DNA of 64,000 nt from Pinus tabuliformis (GCA_031772625.1 CM062818.1:1681624167-1681688166), one strand, 5' to 3'; counted from the stretch's first letter, positions 22,665 to 35,600 are shown. The notes: generated by a model not told the origin, from the letters alone. Made by a program: numbers and translations.

Positions 22665-22725
22665 CTGCATGAACTTATCCAGATATTATTCAAGAAATAA
22701 AACGTAACATTAAATCAAATCATAC
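22665..22725 (-). other. Intron-like segment in element F
   Basis: On the minus strand it begins GTATGATTTG, ends TTCATGCAG and follows AAG. Element E lacks exactly these 61 bases at the aligned position (36199-37150 region, near 36945), so E reads as the joined version. A second candidate, GTATGTATGC to GGTTGCAG (23108-23156, 49 bp), also follows AAG. The host-like splice signals are visible, but use as introns is inferred. Confidence 0.45.
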
Positions 22726-24816
22726 CTTACGAGATGGCTCTTCAACATGACATCTTTCTTTACGTATCAGCATCCTGCATGCATGTTGACACATCTCCCA
22801 AAGATATTCATTGTCAAGGGTCTTCATCTTTTTCCATCAGAGTCTTCATATCTTTTCAGGAGATTTCCTAGTTAAGTCTTCTTGGTCTTTCGGATGTCAA
22901 TCACCTTCATCAAGGTTGCTTATCTCACGATCTCTTCCTTCTCCACACATTCCATTCCCAGGTGCTTTCAATTAGATTTTCTTAATTGTAGTAATATTAT
23001 GTTTATTTCATCTTAGTGTGTCTTATGCCTTCTTGCATCCTTTCAGAGGAGGAGACATCGTTTCTCTTGATCATGCTTCTTAAGCTAGAAGTAATGATCC
23101 ATGTTACCTGCAACCATACGACATGACATTATAAATTTAAACACAAGCATACATACCTTATTTCATCTTTAGGTCATCTAGGCTTCCTTCAGCAGCTTCC
23201 TTGATTGAAGTGTCTTCAACCTCTTGATCTGCTTCTCCTCTTATGTCACCATAACATCATTCACGAATTCCACAAGTTGGAGTTTCAGATGAAACACTTG
23301 CTTCCTCTCTAGATTAGTGAACCCTCTGATGAGGATTCCATTAGAGAATCTTGAGGATCTTGTATGTCCCCATCTGGTAGATGTTTCCTTTCTGACTTGA
23401 TGTATGATGAGCCTTGTCCTGGATGACTTCTTTCTTTCCTTCCATGTCCAATGAGGTTCCCAAGAGCTATATCCTTCATGTTTGACTGCCATGGATTTTG
23501 TCCTTCATGATTCCCATGGTGATGTCACGAGTTCTTGTTTCTAATGCTTTCATGATGCCATGATGCATCTTAATATCTTGGTCATATCTATAACACAAGA
23601 TTTAAGAGCTTATGACATGACCCTTTTGTGAGGGATACCATCTTACTCATAGTAGGTGATATGAGCTTCTTTCCATAATCTTTCCATAGCATTGAATCTT
23701 AGCTATATTATTTTGTCTTGCTTGACGACCAAACTTGCCTTTGCTTTATGCACATGTTTGAGTTCTTTTATCCTTCAATACTTTTGCCATCAACTTGTCT
23801 TTCTCTATTTAGCATAGAGACCATAAGTTGTCAAATGAGGTAACTTTCTTATCCCATGGATATTTGTTACCTTGATTGTTAGTGCATTATGAATCAATGA
23901 TGGTTATCTTCCTTCCTAGATCTTGTAGATGGGACCTTATGAAGATATCCTACATCCTTTGATACCCTTTACTTTCATGTAGATTAGATTTCATGTGACC
24001 TTCTTCATTGCACCTTCAGAGAATGAGTTTATCATATACATCTCTTTGATGTCTCCAATATTTCTATGAGGGGATCTTTCATAAGTATCCCTTTCCATGA
24101 ATTCAGAGGAGACCTTTTGATATGTTCAATGACTTCAGCTACTTAGAGGACTATGTCTATCCTCCTTCTTTATGCAAGGAATCTTGATGACCCAACCGAT
24201 TTATAGATCTCCTTGCAAACACGAAGTCATTTAACCAAATTTGATTATAGAATGAAAAGATACTTGACATGTGAAGATGAAATCTTCACCTTGATTGCTT
24301 TGATGATTATTGAAGAAGATGTATTAGTAATTTAGCACTTCTTCTTGGATGACCTTCTTTTGAGTGAGAGAATCTTTCCTTGGTAGAAAAGGTTGCTCCT
24401 TTTGATGAGGATGATTTACTACTTCTTCGAATGATCTTCTTCTAGGGTGAGGAGATGACCCTTTCTTGAAGATGACCATGCCTTATTGCCTTCAATATGC
24501 TTTGCCTTCTTTTGTAGTGTAGATTAAGATTGTTGCTTGGGTTTCAACCTGTTCCAAGATGAGGTGATCTTTGATTTTGAGGTCCTTTGAGTTACCTTGC
24601 TTTGTAGACATCTTGATGAGGGTCTTGGTGGCCTTTTTGATGATGACTGTGGAGATACAAGCTCTTGTTGTTGTAGATTGTCTCCTTGATTATCTACACT
24701 AATCCATCAATCTTGACAAAGCCCTTCAACTTGCTTTGATGCCCTTCTTGAAGCTTGGTCATTGAATGTCTCTTTGTTGCCCTTCCTTTGACTTCAGCAC
24801 CTTAGCTCCAATTCCA

Positions 24817-26048
24817 TGTTGAGGAATCTAGGGTAAGTGAAGTTAATGAGATTCTTCTAGCATGATAACTATTTGTGAGGTGTTCTAACTTTTTCCAATC
24901 TTCACTTATTATTATTAGAATGTGTCTTCTTTAGTTCATCAAATAGCTATCAAAACAAAGAGACAAAACACAAGATGTTGCCTTTCTGCCAGGGCCAAAA
25001 ACTCTCCCTCTTAGAAAGGAAAACCCACACAAAATTCTTCTTATAGAGATTCCAATTGACAAATACCAAGACCATGACCCTTGACCTATTAGGCCACTCC
25101 AAGACCACGACACCAATCCTCTTCTTCATTACTGCTGAGATCATCACATTGCTGCATCATTGAGGCCATTACTGAGATCTTCATTCTTGCTGCACCATGA
25201 TTGTTCCTTCATCGAGATCTTCATCACTGCTGCACCAATGCTACACCTTCATCGAGGTCTTCATCATGATCTTGTCCTTGTCTTCATTAGGATCATGATT
25301 GATATCATGATTACAGTGATGTCGAGGACATGACTATATCTAGGATATTTGCTACACCGAGATTCTTATTCTAACATGTATGTCGAGACTTATGACTATA
25401 TCTTCTTCTGCACTGTGATCTTCATCGAGACTGTGACTATGTTTTCCTTGCACCGAGATCTGCTACAACTATGTCGAGACTGCATCATTGTGACCCTTTA
25501 ACTAGGTCGAGACTTCAGAGATGTATGCGAAGATATCACTGTGATTGTCACCGAGATTTCAGAGGTATGCCGAGATTTTGTCCTTATCTGAAGTTGCAGA
25601 GACTTGTCTGAAGTTCTTTTTCTCTGTGGTGACTCTAACCGCATATATATAGTTGTTTGTCCGTGTATTTGAGCCAACATGTCCACCAAAAGGATGTGTC
25701 TCCATATGTGAGCCAACTTGACATTTTATATATATATATTTTGAGGCTGACATGACTACTTTCTACATCGTTTTGCTAGTTGGCTTCTTCAAGAGGATTG
25801 TGTTTGTCTTGGAGGTTTGATCTAGACATTAGGTTGACGCATATACATTTTATATATGCTCAAGAAGAGCTCTTTAACATTTTGTTTGACTCTTTGACTT
25901 TCCTATAGCACTTCAACACGTGCTAGGCCTATGTATTGAGTAAGAAACTCATTTTATAATTTACAAAAATAATATTTCTTTTCTTTCACAAGTACAAAGA
26001 TCAAAATTACATTTATGAAGATTGAACCTAGTTACACTTTCTTCAACA
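24817..26048 (-). repeat. 5' LTR of element F
   Basis: A 1232-bp LTR starting TGTTGAGGAATCTAGGG and ending TTTCTTCAACA. It is related to the E LTR (31282-32573) and more distantly to those of G and N. Confidence 0.85.
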
Positions 26049-27286
26049 CATGCATGGTTGTATTTGTTCTTCCAAAGCCCTCTTAGCAAGGATGGCAGGT
26101 TTATAATGAAGACTGCCAAGGTCTAGCATTCATTGGAAACGAATGAAAGAACAATGTGACGAGAATTCTTGTGATTGGACTTAGAGGGAGCAGACAAAAA
26201 CAACTTGATTGAAGCGCATTCCTGATCTATGAAGATGGATAGAACTTTTGAAGAGCGTTGCTAATCCAAATAGACTGAATATGAGCCCGTGATTTTTCTG
26301 CTCTCTAGAGGACTTTTGTGTAGGAGGGAATTGCTTTTGTAAAGGCATGAGCCTTGTGATATCTTTGGCACAATGGACTACAAGACCATCGGCATCTCCC
26401 TAATGAAAGATTTGAAGAAGCTGCAAGACTCTGATTCTCTGATTGGTTTGTTTATCTATCTGATGATGTATGTTTCTGCTAAAGTCTATTGTGGCCTACT
26501 GGATTCTACTATGGTTGTTGATGCCTTCTTCTGTGAGAAGCCACTTATTATTTGTTGGATTCGATTATGGTTTGTTGGCATCTGTTTCCGAGAGAAGCCA
26601 TTTATTATCTGTTGGATTCGACTATGGATACTAATATTCGCTTTTGTGGTTGTTGATGATTGCTTCTATGAGAAGCCACTACTGAAGTCTATTATTGTCT
26701 GTTGATAGATGTTGATGTTCACTTCAGAGAGAAGCCATGGCTACATTTCTGATGATGAACTAGTTGTTGATGTTTATGTAAAGAAACTGGAATGACTGGG
26801 AATCCTCTTGAAGAGGGAGCATTAATTACATAGCACCATATTATGGACCATTGCTTCTGTAGGCTATGTGCAGTGAGACCTTGTGGTCCAAGAGATGTAT
26901 TGTTGATTCCTCTAGTAGGTTGTGTGTTATGAGAACTTGTGGTCTAGGGGATGTATTGTTGATTCCTCCTGTAGGTTGTGTGCCATGAGACTTTATGGTC
27001 CGGGAGATGTATTGTTGGTTCCTCCCTTAGGCTGTGTGTTGTGAGACCTCGCAGTTGAGGAGATGATTTGATATGGATGCTATGTATCTTTCCTTATGAT
27101 GAAACTGATGATCTCTCCCTTAGGCTATGGGCTGTGAGACCTATGATTGGTCGGGGAGATTGATCCTGACAGAGAGAGAGAGATTTGTATTTGTGATCTC
27201 TTAAGTCATGAGCTGTGAGACCTATGATTGGTCGGGAAGATTGATCTTGAAAGAGAATGAAAAGTACCTCCCTGGCTAAGAGGGAG
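26049..27286 (+). mobile_element. Copia-like remnant K, 3' internal region with tandem arrays
   Basis: This lies upstream of a polypurine tract (CTCCCTGGCTAAGAGGGAG, 27268-27286). I can place no pol domain with confidence. The region is dominated by two arrays: a 57-78-bp unit with GAGAAGCCA at 26535, 26592, 26670 and 26729, and an exact 56-bp unit starting at 26859, 26915, 26971 and 27027, with looser copies to about 27250. A 110-codon open frame at 26373-26705 spans the first array and is probably a by-product of the repeats. Confidence 0.6.
26859..27082 (+). repeat. 56-bp tandem repeat, four copies
   Basis: Units begin GTAGGCTATG or GTAGGTTGTG and include GAGATGTATTGTTG. The spacing is exactly 56 bp for the first four, and degenerate relatives follow near 27119 and 27204. 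Confidence 0.85.
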
Positions 27287-27931
27287 CATTGAAAAATATG
27301 GTAGCCATGGTCCGTATTTTCATCTTGAAAAAGGAATTGGATATTTGAATTTTTAAATTTGCTTCCAAATTTATTTCAAGCTGGCCTCATGATGTTTTAG
27401 GTTGGTTGGGCCCCTAAGAGATGCCCATTCGACCCCCACTTGAAGGCTATATAAAGGAGATCGATTCTCCTCATTTGGACACACAACCTTTGTCTCATAC
27501 ATCTTTGATCCAGCGAAATTACAGGAGAGCCTAAATTTTAGGAGGCCGAAATTCTAGGGACGGCTGAAATTTCAAGGACTCATATTTTCGCATGGCACTT
27601 GATCATGATTTTGTTTACTGGTGTGTCTATTATTCTGCGATTTGTTATTGATGAATCTGGAAATTTTCTCTCTCTTATAAGAACTTTTTCTGGGTTTTCC
27701 CCTCGTGGGTATTGCCCTCGCTGTGTGCTTAATGTTCTGTCTCTCGTCTCTTTGTTTCATGGTTACTTCATTTCTATTTCATGTTTATTAGTTGATGTTT
27801 TTCTTATGTATAACTGCCTAAATGATATTGAATTTAATGATATGTGAAACTAATGTTTAATTGATCATTGAAGTAGTTATCACGTGAAAAAGAAACCTTA
27901 ATTATAGCAGGTGCCCTAGAAAATCAATACA
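27287..27931 (+). repeat. 3' LTR of element K
   Basis: It follows the polypurine tract, with first bases CATTGAAAAATATGG in place of the family TGTTGAAAAATG. A TATA box (CTATATAAAGG) lies at about 27448 and a poly(A)-region hairpin near 27695-27715. The right end near AATCAATACA is set by comparison with the end of the N LTR. Confidence 0.6.
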
Positions 27932-28323
27932 ATTTATATTTATATTTATATTTTTTAGTTAGAACTAAAAATAAAATAGATTATTAATTTTACCATATGT
28001 AAATAATAATAATAACAAATATTTAAGTGGAGAAAAAAGTGTCTATTGAGTTTGTAATGAGTAAAATAATAATTAATATTTAATTAGAAAAATCATTATT
28101 TTTCATTAGTTGTCAATAAACAAAAAAAGATTAAACTCCATTTACATGCTTTACAGTATGGGAGGGATGCTTTTACATAACATTCTGTGACAACAAAAAA
28201 GTAAATATGTATATACATATCTATATAATTATGCATATACACATCTAAAAAACTAAATAAGCATACATCCATCTTAAACCTAGATCCATCAAGCACGGAG
28301 TGGGATCAAATTTCTTAAGGTCT

Positions 28324-28387
28324 AGCTTTTTTATCCTTTAATATGAAGAAATTATTACATCACGTGAACTTAAATGATAAAAAAGCT
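28324..28387. repeat. Foldback, 18-bp arms
   Basis: The arm AGCTTTTTTATCCTTTAA (28324-28341) pairs with TTAAATGATAAAAAAGCT (28370-28387) with one mismatch and a 28-base loop. It could be a small MITE remnant or chance in A/T-rich DNA. Confidence 0.5.
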
Positions 28388-29500
28388 TAAGCCTAATAAT
28401 TCAAGGTTTAAGATGGATCTACACTCAGTATTGAACCCTAAAGCATAAATGCATTACACTTAAAATACTAGAAGCAACAATATATCTTGATTTGATCCTG
28501 ACTGGTTGTTCAAAATTGTTTCTTTAACATTGCATTAAAAATAAAACAAATGACAGCATCAATATATCTTGATTTGACTCTAAACGAATGTTCAAAGTTG
28601 TTTTTTCAAGTCAATAAAACATAGAGGGATATTGCTTCAAGTTCATCTTCATATTTGTATTATACCATTCATAACAATAAATTATTTGACATTTGCAACC
28701 ATTCTCAAGACAGCCACAGTCTTGTAATATAGCCCACCCACACACACAGACAATTATCATAGACTGTATTCAAAATTATTATAAAGTATAGATTCATTTG
28801 ATCTCCGGATCTATCAAGTGCTGAGAGGATCAATCTCTGGAGGCACAAACCTTTACTCGAGTTTTCGACTCAAAAAAATTCTGCACCTCTAGTGCAACAC
28901 AAGTATTGCCTTCAAAAACATGCTCAACTACTGGCAGAAACAGATGTAGGGAAAGAGTTCTGAGATTTGAGTTATGAACCAAAATCATTATGATCAGGGG
29001 TTTCCAAGTATGCTATGGTGTTTAACTTAAGGTCAAAAGTCAAAACTACCAGAGAGTTTGCGAAAGAGGAATAATGTAGCCAAGAAGATCTGTTGTCTAA
29101 AGCTCACAATTTTAGCATGCACACAGCAATTACGGTAAGGAAGAGAAATATTTTAACAAAACAATTAAAAAAGCCACAGCAATAATCTTAAATAATTGGA
29201 CATATGGGATTCCATAAGATTTGGACTTAGGTAGTTAAAGCTTGTGATATAGATTACATTATTCATGACATACATAAATATTTGGGCATCATTAGTTAAG
29301 GCATATCTCTTATCGTGATATCCCATCAGCATTGCTAAAGACTATACAGGCATATATTTCATGCCGTTGCCTTAATAATCTCCTATATGTTAATTTGGCT
29401 TGAAACACCTCTTAAATCTTAAATCTCAGAATATATGTTACTAAAAACTACTTCCAAAATCAGATACTCAAGAAGGATGTAGGTGAACCGTCAATTTTAC

Positions 29501-29567
29501 CTGAAATAAAAGCGTGCATATTGCAGCTGCAGGACAAGCAACTGCTGCAAATGCAAACACCGTAACC
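29501..29567 (-). other. Exon-like segment with consensus splice sites
   Basis: On the minus strand TTCATCTTGCAG precedes and GTAAAATTGA follows a 67-bp segment that has no stop in at least two frames. One frame gives a 22-residue hydrophobic peptide beginning VTVFAFAAVACP, like part of a membrane span. No neighbouring exon was identified, so this is a candidate only. Confidence 0.3.
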
Positions 29568-29991
29568 CTGCAAGATGAAGTTAGACATGTTACAATTCAC
29601 CTGCATGATGTTATCTTCCTCAATGAACGATAAAGAGTTTACATCACAAATGTGTGAATAGAAGAAATGATAAGTTTGTGATCCTTCAATGTCCTGCTCC
29701 GTAGTTATTAGTTGCCTCAGCTTCTGTGTAGACTGATAGTCTTGTATCTTATCTTATCTAATATATGCATGTATCTAATATTATCCAACATTATCAAACT
29801 ATGATCTTGGAAAATTTTCCAGTCACAACTGATACAAATATATAAACAGACACTGGTAGGTCGCTCATTCTCAGTAGCATACTCAATTCAATTATTTTGG
29901 ACACCTAGAACTATGTAACTTTCTAGTGCTGGAAAATAATTTACATAACAGCTCTAATTTATTACATTTTTATGGTGAAGATGTTGAAAAA

Positions 29992-30979
29992 TGTGTAAGT
30001 AGGTTCGGTCTTCATAATTATGAAATGTATTCTTGTAAATTGTAAAATGAGAAGAAATTATTATTATTGGAGCATGGGTTTCATGCTCAAGTTCTTTCAT
30101 TTTATAGGTCAAGCACAAATTGAGTGCTTCTAGGGGTTGTCCTAGGTCTAAGAGTCATTGTCATATAATGAAGACCCCAATGGGCACATTATATCTTGTA
30201 TAGAAAAATTATTTTTGTCTTTAAAGTGTCGAAATGCCCTCCAAGATCAAGTCGGCCTAGGAGCTGTCAAGTTGGACTAAGTGAAGAGCCACATCTACCC
30301 CTTGAAGAGGCCTATAAATAGAGAGCAACTCGTCCTCCAAAAGATTACTCACTCATCTCTCGCTCTAGACGAAGAAGAGGTCGAAGGAAGTTGAAGTGTT
30401 TGGGATAATCCTCTCTCCCACGTGCAAGTCGAAGGCAGGGTTTCTGCGCAAGGGTCATCTCTGGTTCGATTTTGGAAGGAGGAGAGAAAAGAAGTCAAGC
30501 GAAGGTTACTTGGGCCATCTCTCTAGCCCTAAGTCTCAAGGAAAGGCAAGCCAAGGGAAGAGGAAGGCTACAAGAAGAAGATCAAAGTTTTTCTAGTGCA
30601 GCAGCGACAATGGCAGCAGTTGTTAGGGAGACAAGATTTCAAATCTGCGGTAGGAGGTCTAAGTTCTTGTAGCAGGAGGCCAAGTTAGTGGGTTGGTCTT
30701 GATCTTGGAGGGTATTTGTCTAAGTCACTAGGTCTTGGCATTCGTCAATTGGAGGATCTATAAGAAGATAAGAGATTTAAGGGTTTTCCCCTCAAGAGGA
30801 GGGGTTTTGGCCCTGCCTTGCAACCTATATATTGTGTCACTATTTTTATTGTTTTGGTAGTTGTTTGATGTATCTCAAATTATAATAATAAGGAACAAAG
30901 CTAATAAGTAAAAGGTAACACAAGTAGTTATCAAGTGAAAGAGAATTAACATATTCATTGCCCTCTTGAATTCTCAACA
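29992..30979 (+). repeat. 5' LTR of element N
   Basis: A 988-bp LTR starting TGTTGAAAAATGTG and ending GAATTCTCAACA. A TATA box (CCTATAAATAGAG) lies at about 30310 and a GGGGTTTTGGCCC-type hairpin, where the LTR transcript probably ends, at about 30783-30815. Confidence 0.8.
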
Positions 30980-31281
30980 TGGCAACATAGCTAAGGTTGG
31001 CAAAGGGCATCATGAAGACCTCCTCTATAATGAATAAGTTCGTCAATAAGTGTTTCAAGATAGCAAGCCATCTCAAGGAAGGTATCAAGAAAGCATGGCG
31101 TCTCTTATTTTCTTCAAAGAAGGTATCAACCAAAGAAAAGGATGAAGGTCTCTTCTCGACTCTCTCTAGCACATTCCAAGATGAAGATATTTAGGTAATT
31201 GATAGTGGTGCATCAAGACACGTGACTGGTCATTCCAAACAATTGAAGACCTTATCAAAAGGAAAATCCACTTCTTCAGTG
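29992..31281 (+). mobile_element. Copia element N: 5' LTR and gag-less internal start
   Basis: The LTR is 29992-30979. A degenerate primer site (TGGCAACATAGCTAAGG) follows. About 240 bp later is a Copia protease core of the IDSGASRHVTG type. As in G, protease follows the primer site with no gag between, and the two are co-linear and similar throughout. The element is interrupted at 31281 by E, inside the protease region. It is a partial, broken fossil. Confidence 0.8.
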
Positions 31282-32573
31282 TGTTGAAGAATCTAGGCAT
31301 TTAGGTTAGGATGAGATTCTTCTGACGGTGATTCTTAGGGCATTTAGGTTAGGAAGTACTTTTTACTTTTTCTTATTACCACAATCTTCTCTTATTATTA
31401 TTAGTGTGAGTTCCCTAACTTCATCAAAAAGCTACCAAAACAAAAAAGACAAGAACACAAGATATTGGCTCTCAGCCAAGGAAAAACCTCTCTCTCCTAG
31501 AGAGGAAAACTCTTCTACAAATTTCTCTTATTGAAGATTCAATTGACAAATGCCAAACCCTAGATCCTTGACAAGTAGATCCGCCAAGCACAAGACACAG
31601 TCCCTCTTCCTTTTTTCCTTCAATTGATGCCTCCATCTGCACTGCACATTGATCTTTTGTTCTTCTTTCGGCAACAGATAGCACGACTGCAAAAACCCTA
31701 GATCTCCTTAGAGAGAGACCTCTCCTATAGAGTATTTCTCCTTTTCTCTTTGTTGCTTGGCAACCTTCCTTTTGCTTGATGCTTAGGTTAGAAGATAAGA
31801 CTTTTCTTGAGGTATATTTCTGAGTTGGGAGGTTGATCCTCCTAACCCTACTACAAGTCTGATTTCTTGCACGTGTGGTTGTTCTAGGCTTGAGATTGAC
31901 CCTTCTAGTTGCTTCCTTCCTTCGCTTGATGTGGGACCCACTTTGCTTGAGATGGAGGCCTATTTGAAGCCTCTTTTTCACCCAATCAAATTCTCTTATG
32001 TCACTGCAATTATGACAACAGAGTTACCCTCTTTTCCTTCGCACGTGTGACTGAAATTAGCCCCAAAATAGTCCTCCTAAACTCGGTTCCTTTTCTTTCT
32101 TCTTCGCTGGCCTAGAGGCACCTTTCTGCTCCTTTTCACACCTCTTTTTTGACTCTCTTCTTCGTTGATTTCAGAGATTACTTGATGGGTATTTGCTGAG
32201 GTCAAGTTGGCCTATATATAGTAGTATGTCCCTCCTATTTGAGCCGACTTGAGCTAGTGATGCCGACTTGTCCTTAAGTGCATAAAAAATCATTTTTGAG
32301 CCGACATGAAGAGGAGACTTGTCTTTGCTTTGGAGGATCACCTTTGACATATCTCTTTAATAGATTTACATAGTGTAATATGCTCACATGGGTCTTCAAC
32401 AATCACATTGACTCTTTGACTTTCCTAGAAGCACTTAAACATGTGCTTGACCTATCAAGTGGGCAAGAAACCCATTCTTGATAATCACAAAAATAATAAT
32501 TCTTTTTCTTTTACAAGTACTAACATCAATTTTACATTTATGAAGACCGAACCTAGTTACACTTTCTTCGACA
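31282..32573 (-). repeat. 3' LTR of element E
   Basis: A 1292-bp LTR starting TGTTGAAGAATCTAGGC and ending TTTCTTCGACA. The outer part contains two copies of a GCATTTAGGTTAGGA-like unit (about 31297-31355). ACGTG elements in GCACGTGTG contexts lie near 31868 and 32040. Confidence 0.8.
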
Positions 32574-32690
32574 CTCCCTCTTAACTAGGGAGGTATTCAT
32601 AAATCATTACAAGGTGTTTGGATATTTTCAATCTGAAGAATTCACATAAGAGAAATCGGATTGGCAATCTATCTGTTATAGCATCATAGT

Positions 32691-35600
32691 CAATGTTGCA
32701 CTAATCGTTATCGGGATAATATCAGCGCAAGGAAAAAATCGGAAAAAAATCATAATAATTGGGAAAAAAAATCGTTTGGTACAAAAATATTCATTTTTTT
32801 TCAATTTTTTTAATATCTAAACCATCTACAACATAAAATAAATACATTGACACATAAATATGATAAAAGAACTAATATATAAGATGTTTAATATCATTTC
32901 TAGTGCTAAAATCACACATAACAGTGAATCATGTCCTGAATAGTAAGTCCTGACTCCTGAGTCCCAACTCAGCCTCAAAATATCAACAAAAAATATAATA
33001 ATGTATCTCATATCATGAGTCATAATGTCATATACAATGAAATGAACCAAATAACTAATACTATTGATTTCCTCTGCCCCTCTTGCAAGAAAATGTTATA
33101 GCTTTCCATTTCCCTCTAGATGTAGATGTTGGTGCTGGTGGAGTTGGCAGTGGAGTCTGTTGTGCTCTAGAAGCTAGAGAACTAGAAGTAGGAGGTAGAC
33201 CACGTCCTCTACTGGTAGCAGCGGTAGCCTGGGCAGGTGGTGTCACCTCGTCCTCCTGTTGCTCCTCCTCCTCCTCCTCTTCCTGCACTAACCAATCATC
33301 AGCAGACTCCATGAGAGGCCTCTCAGACTCAACCCTCCATGCAGCAATGGTGTCAATCCCATCCAATGAGATGGCCTCCATATCAGGTGTCCTCTCAAGT
33401 TGCCTCACCCATAATCGAAGATTGTAGTAGACGTAGACCGTGTCATTAAGTCGCTGGGACTCCAACCTGTACAAAGATCATGAAATAATAATTAATAATT
33501 ATAAAAAAAATATTGTTTAATGAATTCAAAAATTTATTTGGAAATTTGCAATATTTTAAATTTTTAAGTGTTAACCTGTTGCGCTTCTTGTTGTGTATTT
33601 TTTCAAATACACTCTAGTTGTGCTCACATCCTGAGGAGCTACATGTTTGGCTGAGGATTCGAATGCCAAGCTTTTGCAGAAGGGGTACCCTGGCACCATA
33701 CATTCTCCACCATGCATCTACAACAAAATTACAAATAAAATTTTAAATAAACATAAGAAAAAAAATGAAATTTGAAGAGACAATGAAATTTGAAACAAAG
33801 TTACAAACTAAAAAATACCTGGCATTTTAATCGTCCTATCAGTTATAGCCATGTCAAAGCCAAATGTGCCACCTACCATCCTATATGTCTCAATTTCTTT
33901 AGAGATCTTTGTACGTTCTGCTGGAGATCGCACCATCTTCTGGACACAGGATAAGAATCCATCCATGATCTCAGCATCAAATACAAACCCACATGCGTAA
34001 GAAAATGCGGGGTTCAAGAAAATCCCAGTAGCATGAATGGGATGATGGAGTGTGTTGTTCCATCGCTCATCAATCACTCCCCATAGGAGGAGTTGTCTCT
34101 GAAACCCCTCATCTCCCTTATCATCATAGTAGGCCCGAATGGCTTCTTTGGCCCTGTCCATAGCCTCATACAAATAGCCCATTGCGGGCTTCTCACCATC
34201 AACTAATCGAAGAACCTTTACCAAAGGTTTAGTAACGGCGCACACCTCCTGCACTCCCGCCCAGAAGTCTTCCTGGTATGAAACTAGTTTGCATACGGCC
34301 TTTCCCTCTAGTTTGCGGCTCATTGGCAAAGCACGCCACTCCTCTAAAAGAAACATTCTCTTCACATCCCACATAGAATTCAAGAGGGATTGAAGAGATA
34401 TGAAACTGGTGGCAAACCGTGTAATGGCGGGGTGCACTAACTCTTTGTTGTTGGTGAATCTTCTCATCAAGCTAAGCACAGGCGTATGGTTATATATAAA
34501 TTTTGTAATGCTTTTGGATGACTGAACAATATCTTTGACAAAGGGAATTTTCCCTATGTCCTCCAACATCAAATCAATACAGTGTGCAGCACAAGGTGTC
34601 CAAAATAAAGTAGAATGTCTGTCCATAAGCATCCTGCCAACAGCAACATAATTTGCAGCATTGTCCTTTATGACTTGGACAACATTTTCTGCACCCACCT
34701 CCAAAATAAACACATCTAGCAAATCACATAAAGTTCTTGCATCTCTGATTTGTGCAGATGCATCAACAGATTTGATAAACATAGTCCCATTGGGACAACT
34801 AATCAAGAAGTTTATAAGGGTTCTCCCCTTTTGGTCAATCCAACCATCTGACATCAGAGTGCATCCTGTTTGTGCCCATGATGCCCTAAAATCCTCCAAT
34901 CTTTTGGTGCAGTCAAGCTTTTCATTTCGAAGAATCCGACCTCTCATGTCATGATAAGAAGGGATTTTGTACCCTGGGCCAACAGTTGCAATAGCATCAA
35001 TAGCAGGTTGGAAAAATGGATTATTCCTTACAATGCTGAAAGGAATATCACTCCAAAGGAGAAATTTTGCCAGCAACTTGTCAGCTTGTTCTTTCTCAGT
35101 TTTTTTAGCATTGAAATGATAGATGGTTGTGAACCAGGTGTGGTTCGAGGAACAAAAAATGATGAGGCAGCTACCGGATTGGTTGATGCTACAGTAGAAC
35201 CAGTGGCACTTGCTTGTTCAGCTGACTTTTTTAGTTGCCTCTTCATTTCTTCTTTGGCCTCTCTATTGTGGTCTAAAGTTTCCAATGCTTTCATGGCTCT
35301 TTGGATGAGTTCAGGATTTGTATTTTTGCAAGGCCCTACACCAAATCCAGGGATTTTTGCAAGGTGATACTTCAATCTGTACACCCCCCTGGACATATGG
35401 TGTCCACACAACTTGCAAGTCAAGTTTAGTCTATCATTTGGAACATTAGGTTCACCAAATTCCCAGAAAGAGTCCAATTTCCTTGGCATGTTTGATTTTG
35501 AACTTTGAAGTTGAAAACTTGAATGGTGTTTCGGTGAACCTATGGGAAAATAAGGCTTACAATTTAGTATTTACAAGTTACAAACTTACAATTTAGTATT

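Larger units (their letters stand above)
20609..26048 (-). mobile_element. Copia-like element F with both LTRs, non-autonomous
   Basis: The 5' LTR is 24817-26048 and the 3' LTR 20609-21851. A degenerate primer site lies just left of 24817. The polypurine tract AAGAGGGAG is directly right of 21851 on the minus strand. The 3-kb internal region carries no intact frame. Near the primer site it shares the CAAGAAGGGCATCAAAG block with G, so it belongs to the same gag-less lineage. It also holds two intron-like segments (22665-22725 and 23108-23156) and a set of repeated polypurine-like motifs near 22265-22400. The outermost bases of the 3' LTR are missing where the LINE abuts. The element is broken and old. 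Confidence 0.8.
27932..29991. other. A/T-rich stretch without recognised mobile elements
   Basis: No LTR, pol domain or long open frame is visible over about 2 kb. It contains an inverted repeat at 28324-28387, two imperfect copies of ATATATCTTGATTTGA near 28480 and 28561, and an exon-like segment at 29501-29567. It may be intronic or intergenic low-copy DNA. Confidence 0.4.

Noticed and set aside
26373-26705. 110-aa frame with repeated EKP and Trp-Ile-Arg-Leu blocks in element K
   Set aside because: The repetition follows the 57-78-bp DNA array, and no start context or family match is seen.
33083-33427. Plus-strand 114-aa frame opposite the last hAT exon
   Set aside because: Antisense shadow of the E-rich C-terminus of the transposase, with no domain of its own.
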